NCBI GenBank assembly: GCA_026182355.1
Contig: JAPFBL010000049.1
Span: forward strand, 6,283,001 to 6,347,000
Direction: 5' to 3'
DNA length: 64,000 nt
Origin: Hermatobates lingyangjiaoensis
Taxonomy: Eukaryota; Arthropoda; Insecta; Hemiptera; Hermatobatidae
Positions within the stretch are counted from its first letter, which is position 1, and each line of letters opens with the position of its first letter. Below, piece after piece: positions 45,310 to 59,400 of the stretch. The translations under genes were made by a program, and so were the position numbers. A model generated the notes under the pieces. It ran no database searches. It had not been told where the DNA came from and worked only from the letters and a program-made list of their open reading frames with translations.

Positions 45310-46259
45310 ATGCATATTTCAAAGATTTCTCATTCTTTGTTAATCCCATACAACATTTAACAGGTTAAACAAATTATACATAAAACAATAATGTGTTATT
45401 ACGTAGAGAGTGATATTTCTCAAAGGATAATTCTGAAGTGGATAAAAGAACTTAACATTCAAAACTGATTTAGAAATGACAAACCAAAAGACAACGTCAC
45501 AGTTGTGGCCACGATGTGCATGATTTTAATGCAACTACAGCAACCAGTTTGGTAATAATGACAAGACCGATTGTTCTACATGAATTATTTCAAGGTGTTA
45601 TAACCGATAAAATAGAATAACACCTTGAAATAAATGAAATGAAACTGTTAATCTGAGTATTCTATTTTATATAATGCATTACCAAGAGATTGATATTACT
45701 TGAAAGCAATAGTGAGAGCTGAAATTATAGAAGGAGGGAAACTTATATTAAAAATATAACAAAATTCAATTGGTTATCAACGAGTTAGATATTATGTTTA
45801 CTTACAGAAAAATTAAGGGAAAGCCACTAAAAATATTTTGTTTCAGTGCATATCTTCACATATATTGGAATATTTGTAAAACAAATTCTTATCGAGGTAA
45901 TTATAATGATTTCATATTCTTTTGGCTGAAATAATAGAACATACAAATATATTAAGCTTGAAAGAAATTCAATAAAATTGTAAATACTTATTCCTAAAAC
46001 TTTAAACCAATGAAAACAGATCCGACATATCTGCCATGACGATTAGGAAATATTGGCAAGTTAGTTTGGGTGAATTGTTCAAGTATGTGACCAGATACGG
46101 AAGTGCTAACAGCCTGAGAACTGATAAAGAGCAGTGAAAGCGTAAGTGATGCCCACCTGTATCAGCTAGCATAACGAGATTTCTCAGACAAAAAATTGAG
46201 CCATCCCATTTTTGACTTCATTTTATATCAATAAATGGTTCATTAACGTTAATAAATTC
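45310..46259. other. AT-rich intergenic DNA with a small hairpin
   Basis: A 17-bp-arm inverted repeat lies at 45584-45600 / 45619-45635 (ATTATTTCAAGGTGTTA). No gene is recognised. Confidence 0.4.
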
Positions 46260-47115
46260 CTCAATCAGTCCATTTCCATAAGATTGGTGCAGGTTAAGTC
46301 GGGAGGGAGGAAGGTTGGGCCGGAAGGCGGGGTCTGGGGCAGTTTTTTTTTTTTATTTAAAATTTCATGCCAGACAGGGAACCAATGGTGGTGGAAGTAG
46401 AGTGGGTGAAAGCCTGAGCTTCATTTGTAAAAGGGGCAAAAAAGGCCACTAGAGGGGCGGAGGGCGTGTCCGCACACACCCCGGCTCTCCTAATAATATC
46501 CTCACCCGACCGTCATTACTCACAACTGACTTATACAGCAGGCCTTTCCTTCCTCTCAAAAACATTCTCTTTTTTTTTCCTCTGGCACCGTCACAAAGTA
46601 CATAAAAATACTAATTATTCCACCCTGGTCCTTGTGCAATTTTATCCGCACTGAGTATGGAAGAATTGCCCTTTAGTTTGAGTCGTTTCATTTTCTCTAA
46701 TTTGTAGGATGAAAAATTAGGGCGGAGTTGGAGAAGCGGAGCTGCGTGTATGTTTGGTGGGAGGGAGGGATGGCAGCTCGTGTAACGGTCGAGGTAATTA
46801 ATGCGGTTCTTAACTCTGGAAACAAATATCGTTGTGCTTGCGATAATGAAGCCACAACACCCCCTACAAAATGCGCCACTATTTATCAGACTTAGGAAAC
46901 AGAGCGTCTAGTGTGCACGAATAGAATAATTCATCCCATCTGACAACAAACAAATCTGCCTGCTCACCCTTCTTCCCGAAATAAATTTGTGCCAAGGTTG
47001 TAAAGGTAAACTTACCCGGTCATTAACAAGGTTTCTAGTGCAAAAACTATGAACGAAATGATGTGAAGAAAACCTAGAATGGATATGAAGCTGACTGCTG
47101 TTATTTATACCGTAC
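46260..47115. promoter_or_regulatory. GC- and CpG-richer island, candidate promoter or conserved element
   Basis: This is the least AT-rich stretch of its length in the window, with clustered CpG (GGGCCGGAAGGCGGGG, GGGGCGGAGGGCGTGTCCGC, ACCCGACCG) in its first 250 bp. A second block at 46720-46890 contains GGTAATTAATGC (TAATTA, a homeodomain-type core) and GCGATAA. It matches none of the repeats recognised here. No open frame above 62 codons is convincing; a pyrimidine tract plus TAG at 46691-46708 could be a splice acceptor. It could be a promoter or 5' exon of a gene outside the window, a conserved non-coding element, or an unrecognised mobile element. Confidence 0.35.
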
Positions 47116-47900
47116 AAACTCTAATAATAATACAAAATAAATACTAAAGTTTTAAAAAAATAATCAATTATTAAGACATAGATAAAGAAAAACTAATTAT
47201 CTATTTAATTTTTAAGAAATCATAAATAAGTTAGTAGTATTACCTAGACTAGAAACAATATATACGGTATACAAATTATTATAGACTGTTTCATTATAAA
47301 ACTTGATTATTGCAGTCTTAATAATTTTAACTGTTGTACATTTACTACCCAGGTAATGTTGAAAAGTCATGGAACTTTGAGATACAATAACTAATATAAC
47401 ATAGTGTTGTAGCTATGAGGAGAACAGAAGTGACAATAAGATGTTTGAGTGCAAGACACCCTGAATAGTGGTCGTATTCTGAAGTAGTATACATTGTGGT
47501 TTGAATCGGAGAATGGCCCTTCCCTTCATATGGGAGAAAGGGTAAATTTTTTGAATTTTTAGAGAAGACAGACTGTTGTCAGTCCTGAGCATGCATGATT
47601 CACGATATATAGGTGTTACTGTCTTTATTTCTCTTCAATCTTCTTATTAGTTTCCTTACAATGTGGTTTTTAACATAGTTGACTAAGTGAAATGTGTCCT
47701 GATAAAGAACAAAGCAGGAGGGATTGTTTGCTTTGACCTAAAATGGGTGCAAATAGTGAATTAGTCATGCTGTCTACCATTAAAAGAGCAGAGAAAACGT
47801 TCAAAACGATGGTTTAAGTTTAAAGTAATGATATAACAAAATATTAAGATAATCAACAGGAAAGCGATCTATAAAGAACAACAAACGTTTCAGAGTAAAT
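47116..47900. other. Intergenic DNA, nothing recognised
   Basis: AT-rich, with no supported coding or repeat signal. Confidence 0.4.
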
Positions 47901-48210
47901 TACAGACGCAAAGTAAAGATACGAACACACTTACAGTCTCTAATTTTCGGTTGAACGGTCATCAGGAGTGTAGAGATAGGGACACCAAGCGCACTTGTGA
48001 AGCGATGGTTGGAGACCAACAGTGTTTTCACACATTTGCCCGGTTCAAGTTATGAAAAATTGACTTGAACTGGGCACGTGTGTGCAAACACTGTTGGTCT
48101 CCAACCATCGCTTCACAAATGTGCTTGGTGTCCCTATTTTTACACTCCTGATGACCGTTCAACCGAAAATTAGAGAGTGTAAGTGTGTTTGTGTCTTTAC
48201 TCTGTGTGTA
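47901..48210. mobile_element. Fold-back element 2, about 150-bp arms
   Basis: Arms 47901-48050 and 48063-48210 are near-perfect inverted repeats around a 12-nt spacer. Both arms carry a CTGATGA / CCGTTCAACC / GAAAATTAG block (48148-48173, and inverted at about 47950-47975). They also carry 'ccaagcgcacttgtgaagcg' or its partner, and 'gatggttggagaccaacagtg'. The outer ends carry GTGTCTTTACTCTGTGTG-type text similar to fold-back 1. Mismatches are few, so the inversion is recent or maintained. RNA from either strand would form a hairpin of about 150 bp. Confidence 0.9.
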
Positions 48211-48339
48211 TAGTAAAATATTTATTTTTTTTTCACGTCATTGTTGGAGCAAAGTATATTTTCTTGCCACTAGGGGTTGTGACAATGAAATTAGTAAATA
48301 ATCAATCATTTGTATAAATGATTTTCAAGCGGTTTTGGC

Positions 48340-48545
48340 ATAAATACGACTACTCATGGTCTGGAGAGGTGCTAATAGTCTACTGGTCTGTGCACTCCTG
48401 CCAGTATTGGAGATGCAAACTCCACTTTTTAGCTCACTTTGACTCTAGAATTTGTTAGCATTAAAGGTATACATGCACTTACTTCTCCTTGAAGGGGACG
48501 TAAAACCGTCGGCCTTCAGCCCCTTCGACGTTTGGTACTAGTTAC
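48340..48545. other. GC-richer unclassified segment
   Basis: Contains GGTCTGGAGAGGTGCTAATA and ACGTAAAACCGTCGGCCTTC. The composition and look are those of a degraded SINE or LINE tail, but no A/B box, RT motif or second copy in the window supports this. Confidence 0.3.
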
Positions 48546-49020
48546 AGAGATACATATATGTTGCAAATAAATATGAGTATGGTAAATCGAAGTATTGTCA
48601 GTGTAGAATTAACACAGTTGGGTAGCATCAAAGAGACTTAAAGTGCTTTGTGGTTCTCATTTTGAGATCAGCTGTCTAAAAGTAGCCTTAATTCATGATT
48701 TTCAACACAAACTTCTTTAATATACAAATTTATTTGAAAAAATAATTTATATCAGTTCACAATTGTTTAATTAATCGTGAAAATATATGTTTATTATTTA
48801 ATTTTAAATACATTTTTTTGCCAATTCTCCAGTTATTAATTTTTTTAGAGCATAAAGATTCTTAGTTATACAGCTTGAGGCAATCGTCGAATTCTTTTAG
48901 TTTTCAACAAATTATATTGCTAAACTTTGAAAATATAACTACTCTAATGTAAATGAAATTTAGCTTTAATGGCTGGAAAATTTCTTTCGGGCATGCCAAA
49001 ATAATATATATATATATGTG

Positions 49021-49072
<52 letters not shown>

Positions 49073-49916
49073 AAGATTAGATTCATGATGTGGTGTGCCA
49101 GTGGTTGATTTCAAAGTAATACTACTTTGAAATGTAGAACATACTGAAATAATAATATTTTAAGATAAATACTCAATTGATTTAATTTTAAAATAAATAT
49201 TTAGTATTCTAGGAATTTGTTGTTTTAGTTCTAAAATTCAAAAATGAGTAAGTGTGATTATTAAAACCAGCAGTAGCACCAGTTTGGTACTATTTTCAAT
49301 AAATTTCTGTAGAAGTTAGAATAAAATAGCTAAATTTTGCTGGGCAATAATGGGATATCTCATTTACACAGAGTTGGATTAGTTGAAATGGTCTTAATCA
49401 ATATTTGGGTAAAATAGGAACTGTGATTGCTGTCTTAGAGCTTAACTATAAGATTGCATAGCAGATAATTTTTGTATGATTCATCCAAAAACTAAAATCT
49501 TTAGCTTGGTAGATATTTTATGTTCCACTGTACAGTAATATGATAGTTAGCAAAATTCACACAATTGTTTCAGTTTTGAAGTGTATCTCCAAGTTTATAT
49601 TTCTTTCTAGCACAAAGGGCATAATGTTGTTACTGTATTCAACAAACAGTATAATGTTTGTTTGAGAAGTAATTGTTTGATTTGGCTTGTTGTTAAAGAC
49701 TTGATCAAGTATCCAAGATACACGAAAGTTTAATTTTCACAAATAATAATTTAGTTATTAAGGATTAGGTCTAAAATTAATAACTTGCTACATGAAGCTG
49801 ATGTTTAACCAAAATTTGTTCGGCATTCTCAAGACTAATAACAATTTATGGAAAGAAATAATACTTCTATAAACAAACTCTGTAGTACTTTAGTACTCTA
49901 GAACTCTGTAATATAA
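48546..49916. other. AT-rich DNA with a TA/TG microsatellite
   Basis: Compound (TA)n(TG)n tract at 49004-49069. Nothing else recognised. Confidence 0.45.
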
Positions 49917-50067
49917 ATAATTTTTTTTTTTTCGACGTAGGATGTGGAAAAATCTGTTCATCAGATCCCTTAGCAAGACGTCTCGCTTAGGGTATGTGGG
50001 GTTGGGGGTCCCGACCCACTAAAAAACCACATCCTATTTCCTGGCAATACCCGACACGGAAACCGTG
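49917..50067 (-). mobile_element. LINE 3' tail with poly(A), 5'-truncated
   Basis: On the minus strand this reads ACACGGTTTCCGTGTCGGGT ... GGTTTTTTAGTGGGTCGGGA ... GATGTGGAAAAATC (inverse sense) and ends in a run of about 13 A (T-run 49920-49932). The 'GGTTTTTAGTGGGT' element is typical of 3' UTRs of R1/I/Jockey-type insect LINEs (recalled, not searched). Both flanks carry AATATAAATA, a likely target duplication. The sharp GC contrast with the flanks supports a recent insertion. No coding part is retained. Confidence 0.65.
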
Positions 50068-53000
50068 TAAATATAAATATAAATAAATACTAAATAATTA
50101 ATGCTAAATATAAATAATTAGTAGTACTACTTGTTTTGATAATTTTCTTTTAGCCTTGAGAATGCCGGACAAATTTAAAACAGCTTGTAATCAGTAGCTG
50201 TTAATTTTCGTCGTAATCCTTAATAATCACATTAGTATTTGAAGAATCAGTGCTAGAGAAGCTATATAAATTTTAATTTCAACATTGATTTCAGTCTTAT
50301 TGATTACTTCCGTACCTAAATTAAAAGTGTATTTACATTGTTTCTTAATAAAATATCTCATTAGACTCTGTCTTGAAATGTGGATCTGTCTAAAGACTAT
50401 TTTGTCTTATATCTTTTCCTTCACTTGCAAAGATCGAGCTTGTAGAGCAGTGATAACAATCTTTTTGTCCATACTTGTCTTTCTTTTTAGTGCGATCTAA
50501 ATATCTCAATTTTAACAAAATAAGTTTTTAAAGGTATAATAATTAGAACACTTTTCAAAATATTGTTATAATGCCAAGTAAAAACCGTATTCTCTCGTCT
50601 TGTATTACGTTGCTTAGTTTTGCAACATTGATAACATTTTAACACAAAAATTTATATTTTGTTTTCATTTACTGTTTCTAATCTAACAAGAAAAGTATAC
50701 GCTTAGTCTGCCTAAAGACAGTTTTTACAAATTTTGATATATGTCATTAACAAAGTTCTTCATATTTATATTAATAACATAAAATATGAGTTAAATTTTT
50801 TTAGAAATATTTGTTTTCAATAGAGTTTAAAATGATATAAAATAATATAATACCATACAAAACTAAATAACTTAATATAATGGATTAAATAAAAACATAA
50901 TATAAAATAGATACTGAAATACTGATATAAAGAAAAACAGTCAATGTAGAAACGACAGACTGACTGACTTGCCACATGATGAGTTGGATGAATGAATCTC
51001 AGGGTTCAGATTTCCTTAATTACTTAAGCAGACAAATAGTCAGGGTTTTGAAAAATTCAGTTCTAAAACTGTATAATTTGGAGGATGAAAAAAAGATATA
51101 AAATATTTAGATCAACACTCCAAAACAGCAGTCTTAAAAAAAAAATTGAAATGACATAGTCGATTATAAATTTGATTTTACAATCAATTTTATTAGACAT
51201 TTTTCCGCTTAAACATTGTTGATGTTGATAGATTGTATAAAATTCTAAAATCCTGAACATAACTTTACTTTGGTTACTCCAAGGGTTGTTTCTGATGACA
51301 AAAGCCATGTTTGATCCACTGTTATCCAGCCGTCAGCCTAACTAATTTAATAACTCAAAGCTTATTAAATGCCACTTACTATTACCAATTAAATGATGAT
51401 GTTTTTTGTTCAATCTGGTAATTTTTCTTTTACTGCAAAAGCAGATACTATATCAAGAACGTTTCTTTGCAAGTAGCTTTTATGATTTCTACAGTTTTTT
51501 TTCCTTTGTTACACTTTTCTATTGGGTATTTTTTAGTGCTTTACAAGGAAGGGCCTTTTTTTGTATTGTTCATCGTGATAACCATTTTAATCCGTAGCGC
51601 ATGTCACATGTATACTGCTTCACCGTAGATATGCAGATATGCAACTAGGCATTGTTTGATAAGAATGCAGTCAGAATTTCTGATTTATTTTGGAAATATA
51701 AAACTATTCATCATTCCACATGTAATTATATATTAATAAAATTAATTACTCACGGTATCATTGGTCTTAAACTTATCAAATAGTTGCATTAATTTTACAA
51801 TAACATTTTATTTGTTCTTTTACACTTGTTTAATTTTAAAACAAATGCAGCATTACTGAGGTGCTAAGACTAGAAGTTGGTGGTGCTCTTTTATATTATA
51901 AAATGCAGTAGTGTTGCATAGATTAAGGTAGGTTGAAAAGTCTGTCCATTGAAGAAAAAGTCATAGGATATAGGCTTCCTATGGTATAACACAAACAAAC
52001 AGTATTTAAATTTGAAGTCCTATAGTTTGCCACTCTAAAAAGTATTAGAAATTTATAAAAGCTATTAATGAGTATCTGATTAGAAATAGATAAGAACTAA
52101 ATGATTTGAGTCTTCTCCAAGAGACAATATTTTCTATTTTCCAAAAAAAAATAAACCTACTATCATCACTGAAAATAAGCAGCACGGAAGCTGAACATGC
52201 CAGTCAACAGTTCCCCTCCAACTGTTCTTGATTCAATTGTGGCTTGATTAAAAATTACCCAAAGATTAAGTTTATGGCAATCAAAATAAAAGACAGGTTA
52301 CAAAAATATTTAATAGTTTGTTATTACAAATACGATTACGATTTGCGTTATTACCCAATGCTCTTTAGAGTAAAACAAAATATGTTATATTAATGAGATT
52401 CTTTTTTTGTAGTAAACTTGAGAATGCTTAAAGGTGTATTACTAAAAAAAATGCACATTATTACTTTTTTTGCCATTCATTACTTAACTGATCATTACTC
52501 ATCATATCATTGCTGATTCTGTATGTTCTTTTGATAGGAGCATTGCAATATTATTTATTGTATCCTATCAATGCAAGTAAATAAAGATAGCTGAGCCATA
52601 ATTAAGTACAATTTTTTTTAGTGTTGTAAGCTTAAAATTAATTTAATCTACAACCATGGTGTAAGAGATATTTTTTGAAACAATTCATTTAAAGCGTTTT
52701 TTTCTGCTCTTAAAATATACGTGCTAATTGGTCTAATAGATGCAGTGATAAAAAAAAGAGATTTTGAACTTTTTACGTACATAACCTTTTTGGGATCCAT
52801 TAACTCTATTTTTTAACATAATTAACTGTAAACTGGATGGGTGTCTGTCAATAGTTTAGTAAACTCACCATAAACAGAATGTTTGACAAATCATAATAGC
52901 ATTGAATGATACAAATTTTTTGTATCTTGTTTCAAACAAAAAAAGCCCTGTGGTATTTAAGGGATATTAAAACATAGGAAAGGTCCCTTAAAGTAACATA

Positions 53001-54254
53001 TACCGAAATGTATAGTAATTTCAATCTATTCCTTTGTTCACTTCACCAAACATAATTTTTGATTAAGAATTGTTTTAATAACAATATTGCATGAAAGAAA
53101 TTTTAAGAACTTCAAATTCTAAAAGAGGAAATAATACACTAAGCATGACAACTATTAAGTGTAGTTCAGTAAAACAATAAACATTAAGTAAACTTATAAA
53201 TTTACCAAATACCCTTCAACTTAGTAATTTAGTAATGACAGTTATTATGGCATTATAATACAGAAAAAAAATTGTTTTGTGAAATTCTTAAGGAATAGTC
53301 ATAAAGATAAGCCAAACAAAGATGACATGCAAATAAGAACACAGTAATTAAGAAATTAGTATTAAACAGTAAATAATACAGTTAATACCAATTAAATCTT
53401 CCTTATTTTGTACGTATAAGATTTAAAGGAAATATAAAATAAGTAAGAGATTATTTCCAAGCATAGAAGTTATAATTTAGAATTATTGATTTAAATTAGT
53501 AATACCAAATGAACTTAAAAAGAAACTCAAAGGGTTGAATTATGACTTTCAAATCATAAAATGCTCACCAACAGTATACACATTTACTGCATACCTTAAT
53601 ATGTGTCAATGAATTTATATTTTGATAGTACTATGTATTATTGTTAATAAATGAGTACATTTATTCAAAAATGAATTTTGAAAGTTCACATTAAAAGACT
53701 AAACTCAGATAGGAATATCCACATAATGATATTGATTTAGTATTCCTGGAATTATAATTCCGTTGGCTTTGCAAACCTTTAAATAGTTAGTTTTATGTAA
53801 ATTTCAAACTTGTATTAAACTTACTGTATATTAAAACCTCAACTCTTATTTAAGATATTGGAGAAAAATATTTAAGTATATTCCACTTAATTGATTCTAT
53901 AGAGAAACGGATTTACTGTTGCAGTCTTTCTCAAAATTTTATAAAAAATGGTAAAAATGAAAGAACTCTTGAAACACCGCGATTAGCAACTATAATTGTT
54001 TTATTATTTTGAAATTGCAAAGCAGATTATTCCTTATATATATTATTCTAATGTATCTTTGATAGATAATTTATTGACAAAAAACCATGGAAATAGAATA
54101 ACAGGACATTCAAATTATAAACTCGAACGTTGAGTTATTGTTTCTTTTAGTCCAACATCTTACTAATATCAAAAACGTATTTTTATATAGGTTTTAGAGT
54201 AAAAAATTAATTGCTCAAACGGATTACTAATGTAAAGTTAAACACATGAGACTA
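50068..54254. other. AT-rich intergenic DNA, 4.2 kb without recognised features
   Basis: Only short frames occur (the longest are the 81-codon antisense frame at 51063-51308 and the 71-codon frame at 50285-50500), none with a family motif. No repeat ends are recognised. Confidence 0.45.
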
Positions 54255-54416
<162 letters not shown>

Positions 54417-54989
54417 TTATAGCCCACACTGTCTGGATGCCTCCTAGCCAAGCACTACGGAAAACTGATCAAACTGAAGGTACAAAAAGGTAAAAAAGTT
54501 GAGATCTGGTTAATAGACAATTGAAATATGCATTTATTTATGAGATCATGTCATACAGAGTCTAGCAGTTGATTACCGTGATTTTATTTTATACTCCGAA
54601 ATGCAATTAATACAAATAATCAAATTACGACTACAATTATGAATTTAGAGAAGAAAAATGTTTATAGATGAAACATATAAGTGTGCGAGTTGAAAGCATT
54701 TACTTACAGGTTTAATTTTTCTAATGGAATAAAGTGTAAATAAACTTAAATATTATCAGACATTAAACTTAAGAAAAACATATTACTTGGTTTGAAAGAA
54801 CAGTTACTTCATTGATAGATGAATGTCAAAATTAAAAGAAATGACAGACTCAATTTTTGTGAGCTCTTTTGTGAAATTTCGATTCCTTAAATGACGCCAT
54901 ATAATAATATTAAGAACCATGTTCTATAGAATGAAATTTGTAAATAACAATATGTATTCTGATTTTCTTTATAAACATCTGTATTTAAA
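54417..54989. other. AT-rich intergenic DNA, nothing recognised
   Basis: No supported feature. Confidence 0.45.
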
Positions 54990-56307
54990 ATATTTCAATT
55001 AACCTTTGTCAAAAATCATATGTACCAATTTACGCTGAGAGAGTGTTATCTTTTTCTTGCGGGCTGTAGTCTATTATAAGGTTGTTGTGAATTTATATTG
55101 AGAAAAGGAATATTAGTAATTAGCCAGTTTTACATGCCTAAATCAAAGTCAAAGCTGGTTTTTCAGTGTAATTAAAACTCTTATAACTGGTAGATTGAAA
55201 TTTTTGATAATAATAAATATGAACTATTAGACTAGAATAGTGGCATAATTAGATATTTTTCAACAAATATAACTTCTCGTTCTTGAGGAAAGAGTCCATT
55301 CTTCACACTCATACTTCAATATTATCTAAAAATACTGTGATTCATAAACACAAAAAAAATGTCATCTTATACTAAGTTTTGTTCAATGGTGCAGTATCTA
55401 GAGTGATTAGAGCACTTTGTGTCTAACAAATTCTTCATACCGGGGAATGCAACAGAAATTTATGTTTATTGGCGGTGATTTTTTACATGTAAAAATATTA
55501 TTCCTTGTATATATCATATAAGTCAATAAATTATTTAAATTTTCCCATTATAATTCGAAACAGCAATTTTGTTTCTGTGAATTCAGTCAAAGTTTTTTAA
55601 GTTAATGCAAACAATGCAAATAAATATTAATAAAAAATTCGACAATCACAGCAGATGATGCGTTAGTCTAGGATAAACAATCAGCTTTTAAAGCGTTATT
55701 GCTGTTTACAGTAATTGTAATTATGTGAATTTTTATTATGAATTGCTAATTTTTAGTTCAATTTTTTGGCAAATTTTCATGGTTTTTAATGAGCTTTTTA
55801 ACGTAAAAACAACATTTTACGAAAACAGAAAATGTACTGTAACGTAATTTTGGTAAATGTAAATTGGATAAAAATTATCTCAGCTCATCACTCAGGATGT
55901 TTTATTTTTAGTATAGTTTCATTTTGATCCGTCGACTGTGTGGCTTGTCTCGATCTCAGAAGCTTTAAGATTGAATTATAATTCAACATTTTTACATTGT
56001 ATTGAAAAACAAATATTTCCCGTTAGTTTAAAAAGCTGTATATATTTTTTATTTATTGCATTTGCAACTTCAAAGATAATGCCAAATTTCCGAAACTCTA
56101 GAATGAGTAGTTTAGTAGAAAAATTATGTAATCCAAAACAGTTTTTTGGCAAAAAAGTGACTTTTCCATAATTGCTCACAAACAAAAGGGCTCATCTACG
56201 CTATGAAGCCCATGTTTGTGTAAAATATCAACTTGATCCATAAAAGATTCTGGACCATAGTATGACCACAATTTTAGATATATATTCAACCAAACACCCA
56301 CCCACCA

Positions 56308-56348
<41 letters not shown>

Positions 56349-56456
56349 ACTGAAAAAACTTCATAAAACGACTTCTGGCATCTCAAAACATGTAATTCCG
56401 TCAAAATCTCAACATGGAATTTCTTCAGGAACACTATACTTTACTTATAGTAAAGT
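54990..56456 (-). repeat. HER repeat, reverse, 3'-truncated
   Basis: Perfect hairpin ACTTTACTTATAGTAAAGT at 56438-56456 on the + strand (5' end of the element on the minus strand). The internal TG/GGGT tract has expanded to (CCA)n(CA)n at 56287-56348. All 5'-half blocks are present in reverse. The middle segment (GTTTATTGGCGGTGATTTTT at 55466) and part of the 3' half (TAATTAGCCAGTTTTACATG, CTCTTATAACTGG) follow, but the CCACTCCAGA terminus is missing. Confidence 0.85.
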
Positions 56457-59400
56457 AAAAATGGAACCTAACATATTATTTGGATCATCCTTCAAAAGCA
56501 ATAGCTATTTCAATGTGAAAATAGTCAATTATTATTGACTGTGATGCTGCTATGCTACAGATAAACAAGAAAATTTCGTCTTATTGCATTTGTTTTACAT
56601 TAACCTTATGAAAGGAATAGATTACAATATCATAATGCTAAACATTTACCAGAAACATAACTTTTATATAACTATAAGCAAATAGAGGGGATATTTGAAG
56701 TTTTCTAAATGCAGGAAAAGTAAATGAACATAAATATATTGAGACAATAATTATATACATTAAAATTGTAAGTATTTCTCATAGTATTTTTAATTAAAAA
56801 CCGTGCCTGACTACTAAGTCATCCGTTTAATGACTATCTAGATCCATCAGTATTGGTTATTTTTATTAAAAGTAAATTTCCCCTCCTGGATAAGTTTTAA
56901 CGTTAATTGTGCAAGTCAGTAGAATAGTAAATGCCGTGGTTGGTCGGCCGGCGGGGGCCGACAAAGATTGCATCTCGGCCACAAAAGTATCTTTTCACAC
57001 CTAGGATTATTGATATTTCCCAGTTCATATTATGTAATAATTTATTGGATAATTTTAGCTGTATTCCTATTTTTATAGTAACAATACTTTAAATGAAAGG
57101 AACTTAACATAGTGATATTAGTATTGAAAAATATAATAATAGTATCAATCATATTATTATATGAATTTGTATTACTAGTGAATAGAGGTTTTGCACGCAG
57201 TGCCTCTTCAAATTAAGCCTCATACTACTTCAAGCAAGTCACAACGATTCAGGAGGTAAGAAGGATTTATATAATAATTTGATGTTTACTAACCTCTGTC
57301 GTACAAAAACTATCCATATTTTAAAATATTTCAATGGTATTAAAATTTTAAAAATTTTATTATTGAAATACATGCCAATATGTTATTTATATTGCTAGGT
57401 TGAGCATAATTAAATTGTAAAAAAAATATCTTTTTCAGGCAATTATTTTTTAAAATGTTTTTATTTCACGCAATTAATATAATTAATTCTACAAGTATAG
57501 ACATGAGAAATATTTGAAAATAAAATAAACATTAAATATAAGTAATACCTAAAGAATGCTGAAACATAATATTATAAAAATTTTGTGGAGCTGTAACGGT
57601 TGAAATTAATTTAATACAAGTTGTGTTTACATTAAACTATTTCATAGAATTATGAAATTATAATTATAAATTATAGAATTATAAACTTTTATAATATTAA
57701 ATTAAACTAGCGACACGTTGCATATGAATGTTTGTGAAATTAATTTAAGTTAGTAAGAATACAGATTATCTACATATAACATATCTATAAGATGAGTAAA
57801 CGAACTGACAAATTACATGAATGTTCTGAACTAGGTATGCAAGTGTTTAAGGTCTTTTTTATGGTAATATTAATAAATTATGACTTATGTTAATATTAGA
57901 TGAAGTAGATTAACACAAAACACTGATTTGTTATATTTAAATATAATATAGTAATATTTTAGTGGTCTGTGTACTCTCTGTCTAAAATTAAAACTCTCTT
58001 AATGAAGTAAAAAAGGGTATTGAAACCCTTGCTCTGAAGTATAACATTCTTATCCAAGACAAATCTCTAAAAACGCTCACAAATTGCTGTAACATACTGG
58101 AAATGTATGACATTGAATTGATAGTAATAAAAACCGGGGCTGGTATACATTAAAATCAATGAATTAATTTATTTTATATAATTTTAATTAACCATTTTCC
58201 ATTTTGTTAATCATAACAAAAATGTAAGACTTGTTGTTTCATAACCAAAAAAATAGTGAAACACTATAAAGATGTTCTGTATAGCATAATATTACAAGTT
58301 TGTAATTAATAATTTATGACATTGTTATCATGTAATATACAATTAATATATTTACTAAAATTCAATATATATATATATATATATATATCCTAAAATATTA
58401 GAAATCTTTGTTGGAATTAGTAATGATTTCATAATGTTTGATAAATATTGGGATGTAATGTTCTTTAAAGAGAAATAAAACTTTTTTTTCACTTCAAGAA
58501 CTATATGCCCTTGAAGTGAATGTGCTCAAAATTCATTAGGGTTTATCAAAAGTTGGGAATTTTAAAAATTTTAATTTTTGGTTGGCACCCACCCTCTTAT
58601 ACAGTAGCAGACATAATTCAATACAAATCCAGAACACCTGTCAGTTTGTGAATATCTCAAAATCTTAAAATATATATATGTCCTGATCAATGTAATTATA
58701 ATAACGTACCAAAAAAACTAAAGAAAAGTATCATAAGAAGCATACCAGCTTTATATATTGAAGTTTGTCTATCCTATTAAGTCGAACAGGAAGTTCAGGA
58801 TTAATATTCCATATTATTAAAGAGCATTCTACCAAAAAAAGAAAAATTTTTTTGCTGTTTGGTTGAGTTTGTTCACACAATTTTAATGAAAACAGTTATG
58901 GTTCTGACATTTAGTTTATATTTAGTATGAATAGAACGCAATCCACGTATGTATTGTCCTTAATGATCCAAAGGTTAAAGAAATTTTTCCAAAATAGAAA
59001 TAAATTGACTTTTAAAGAGTTTTGATTAAATTTTCAGTGTTATTAAACAGAAAAACTAACGATATGACAATAGAAATTGGATTCGATCCAAATCGATTAT
59101 ATATTATTTGCGTGATAGCAAGATATCATAAGCAAAAATTGTTATGGAGTCAAGTAATTCTAAGAACAGTTTAGAAAATATAACGATCAGAATTGACCGG
59201 ATTCAGGAAAGAACGGATAGTTCATTCTATTTTTAGTTCTTTCTTTTTTTTCTTCTCTTTCAAAGATATTATATGCAAGTTCAGATACAGACACATCACT
59301 ATTTATCATTATAAACGAATCAAAATGAATGGATTAACATTTATGTTGAATAATAGATTAAAAATTTCGTTTCTCTTAATAATTTATGATTAGTATATCG

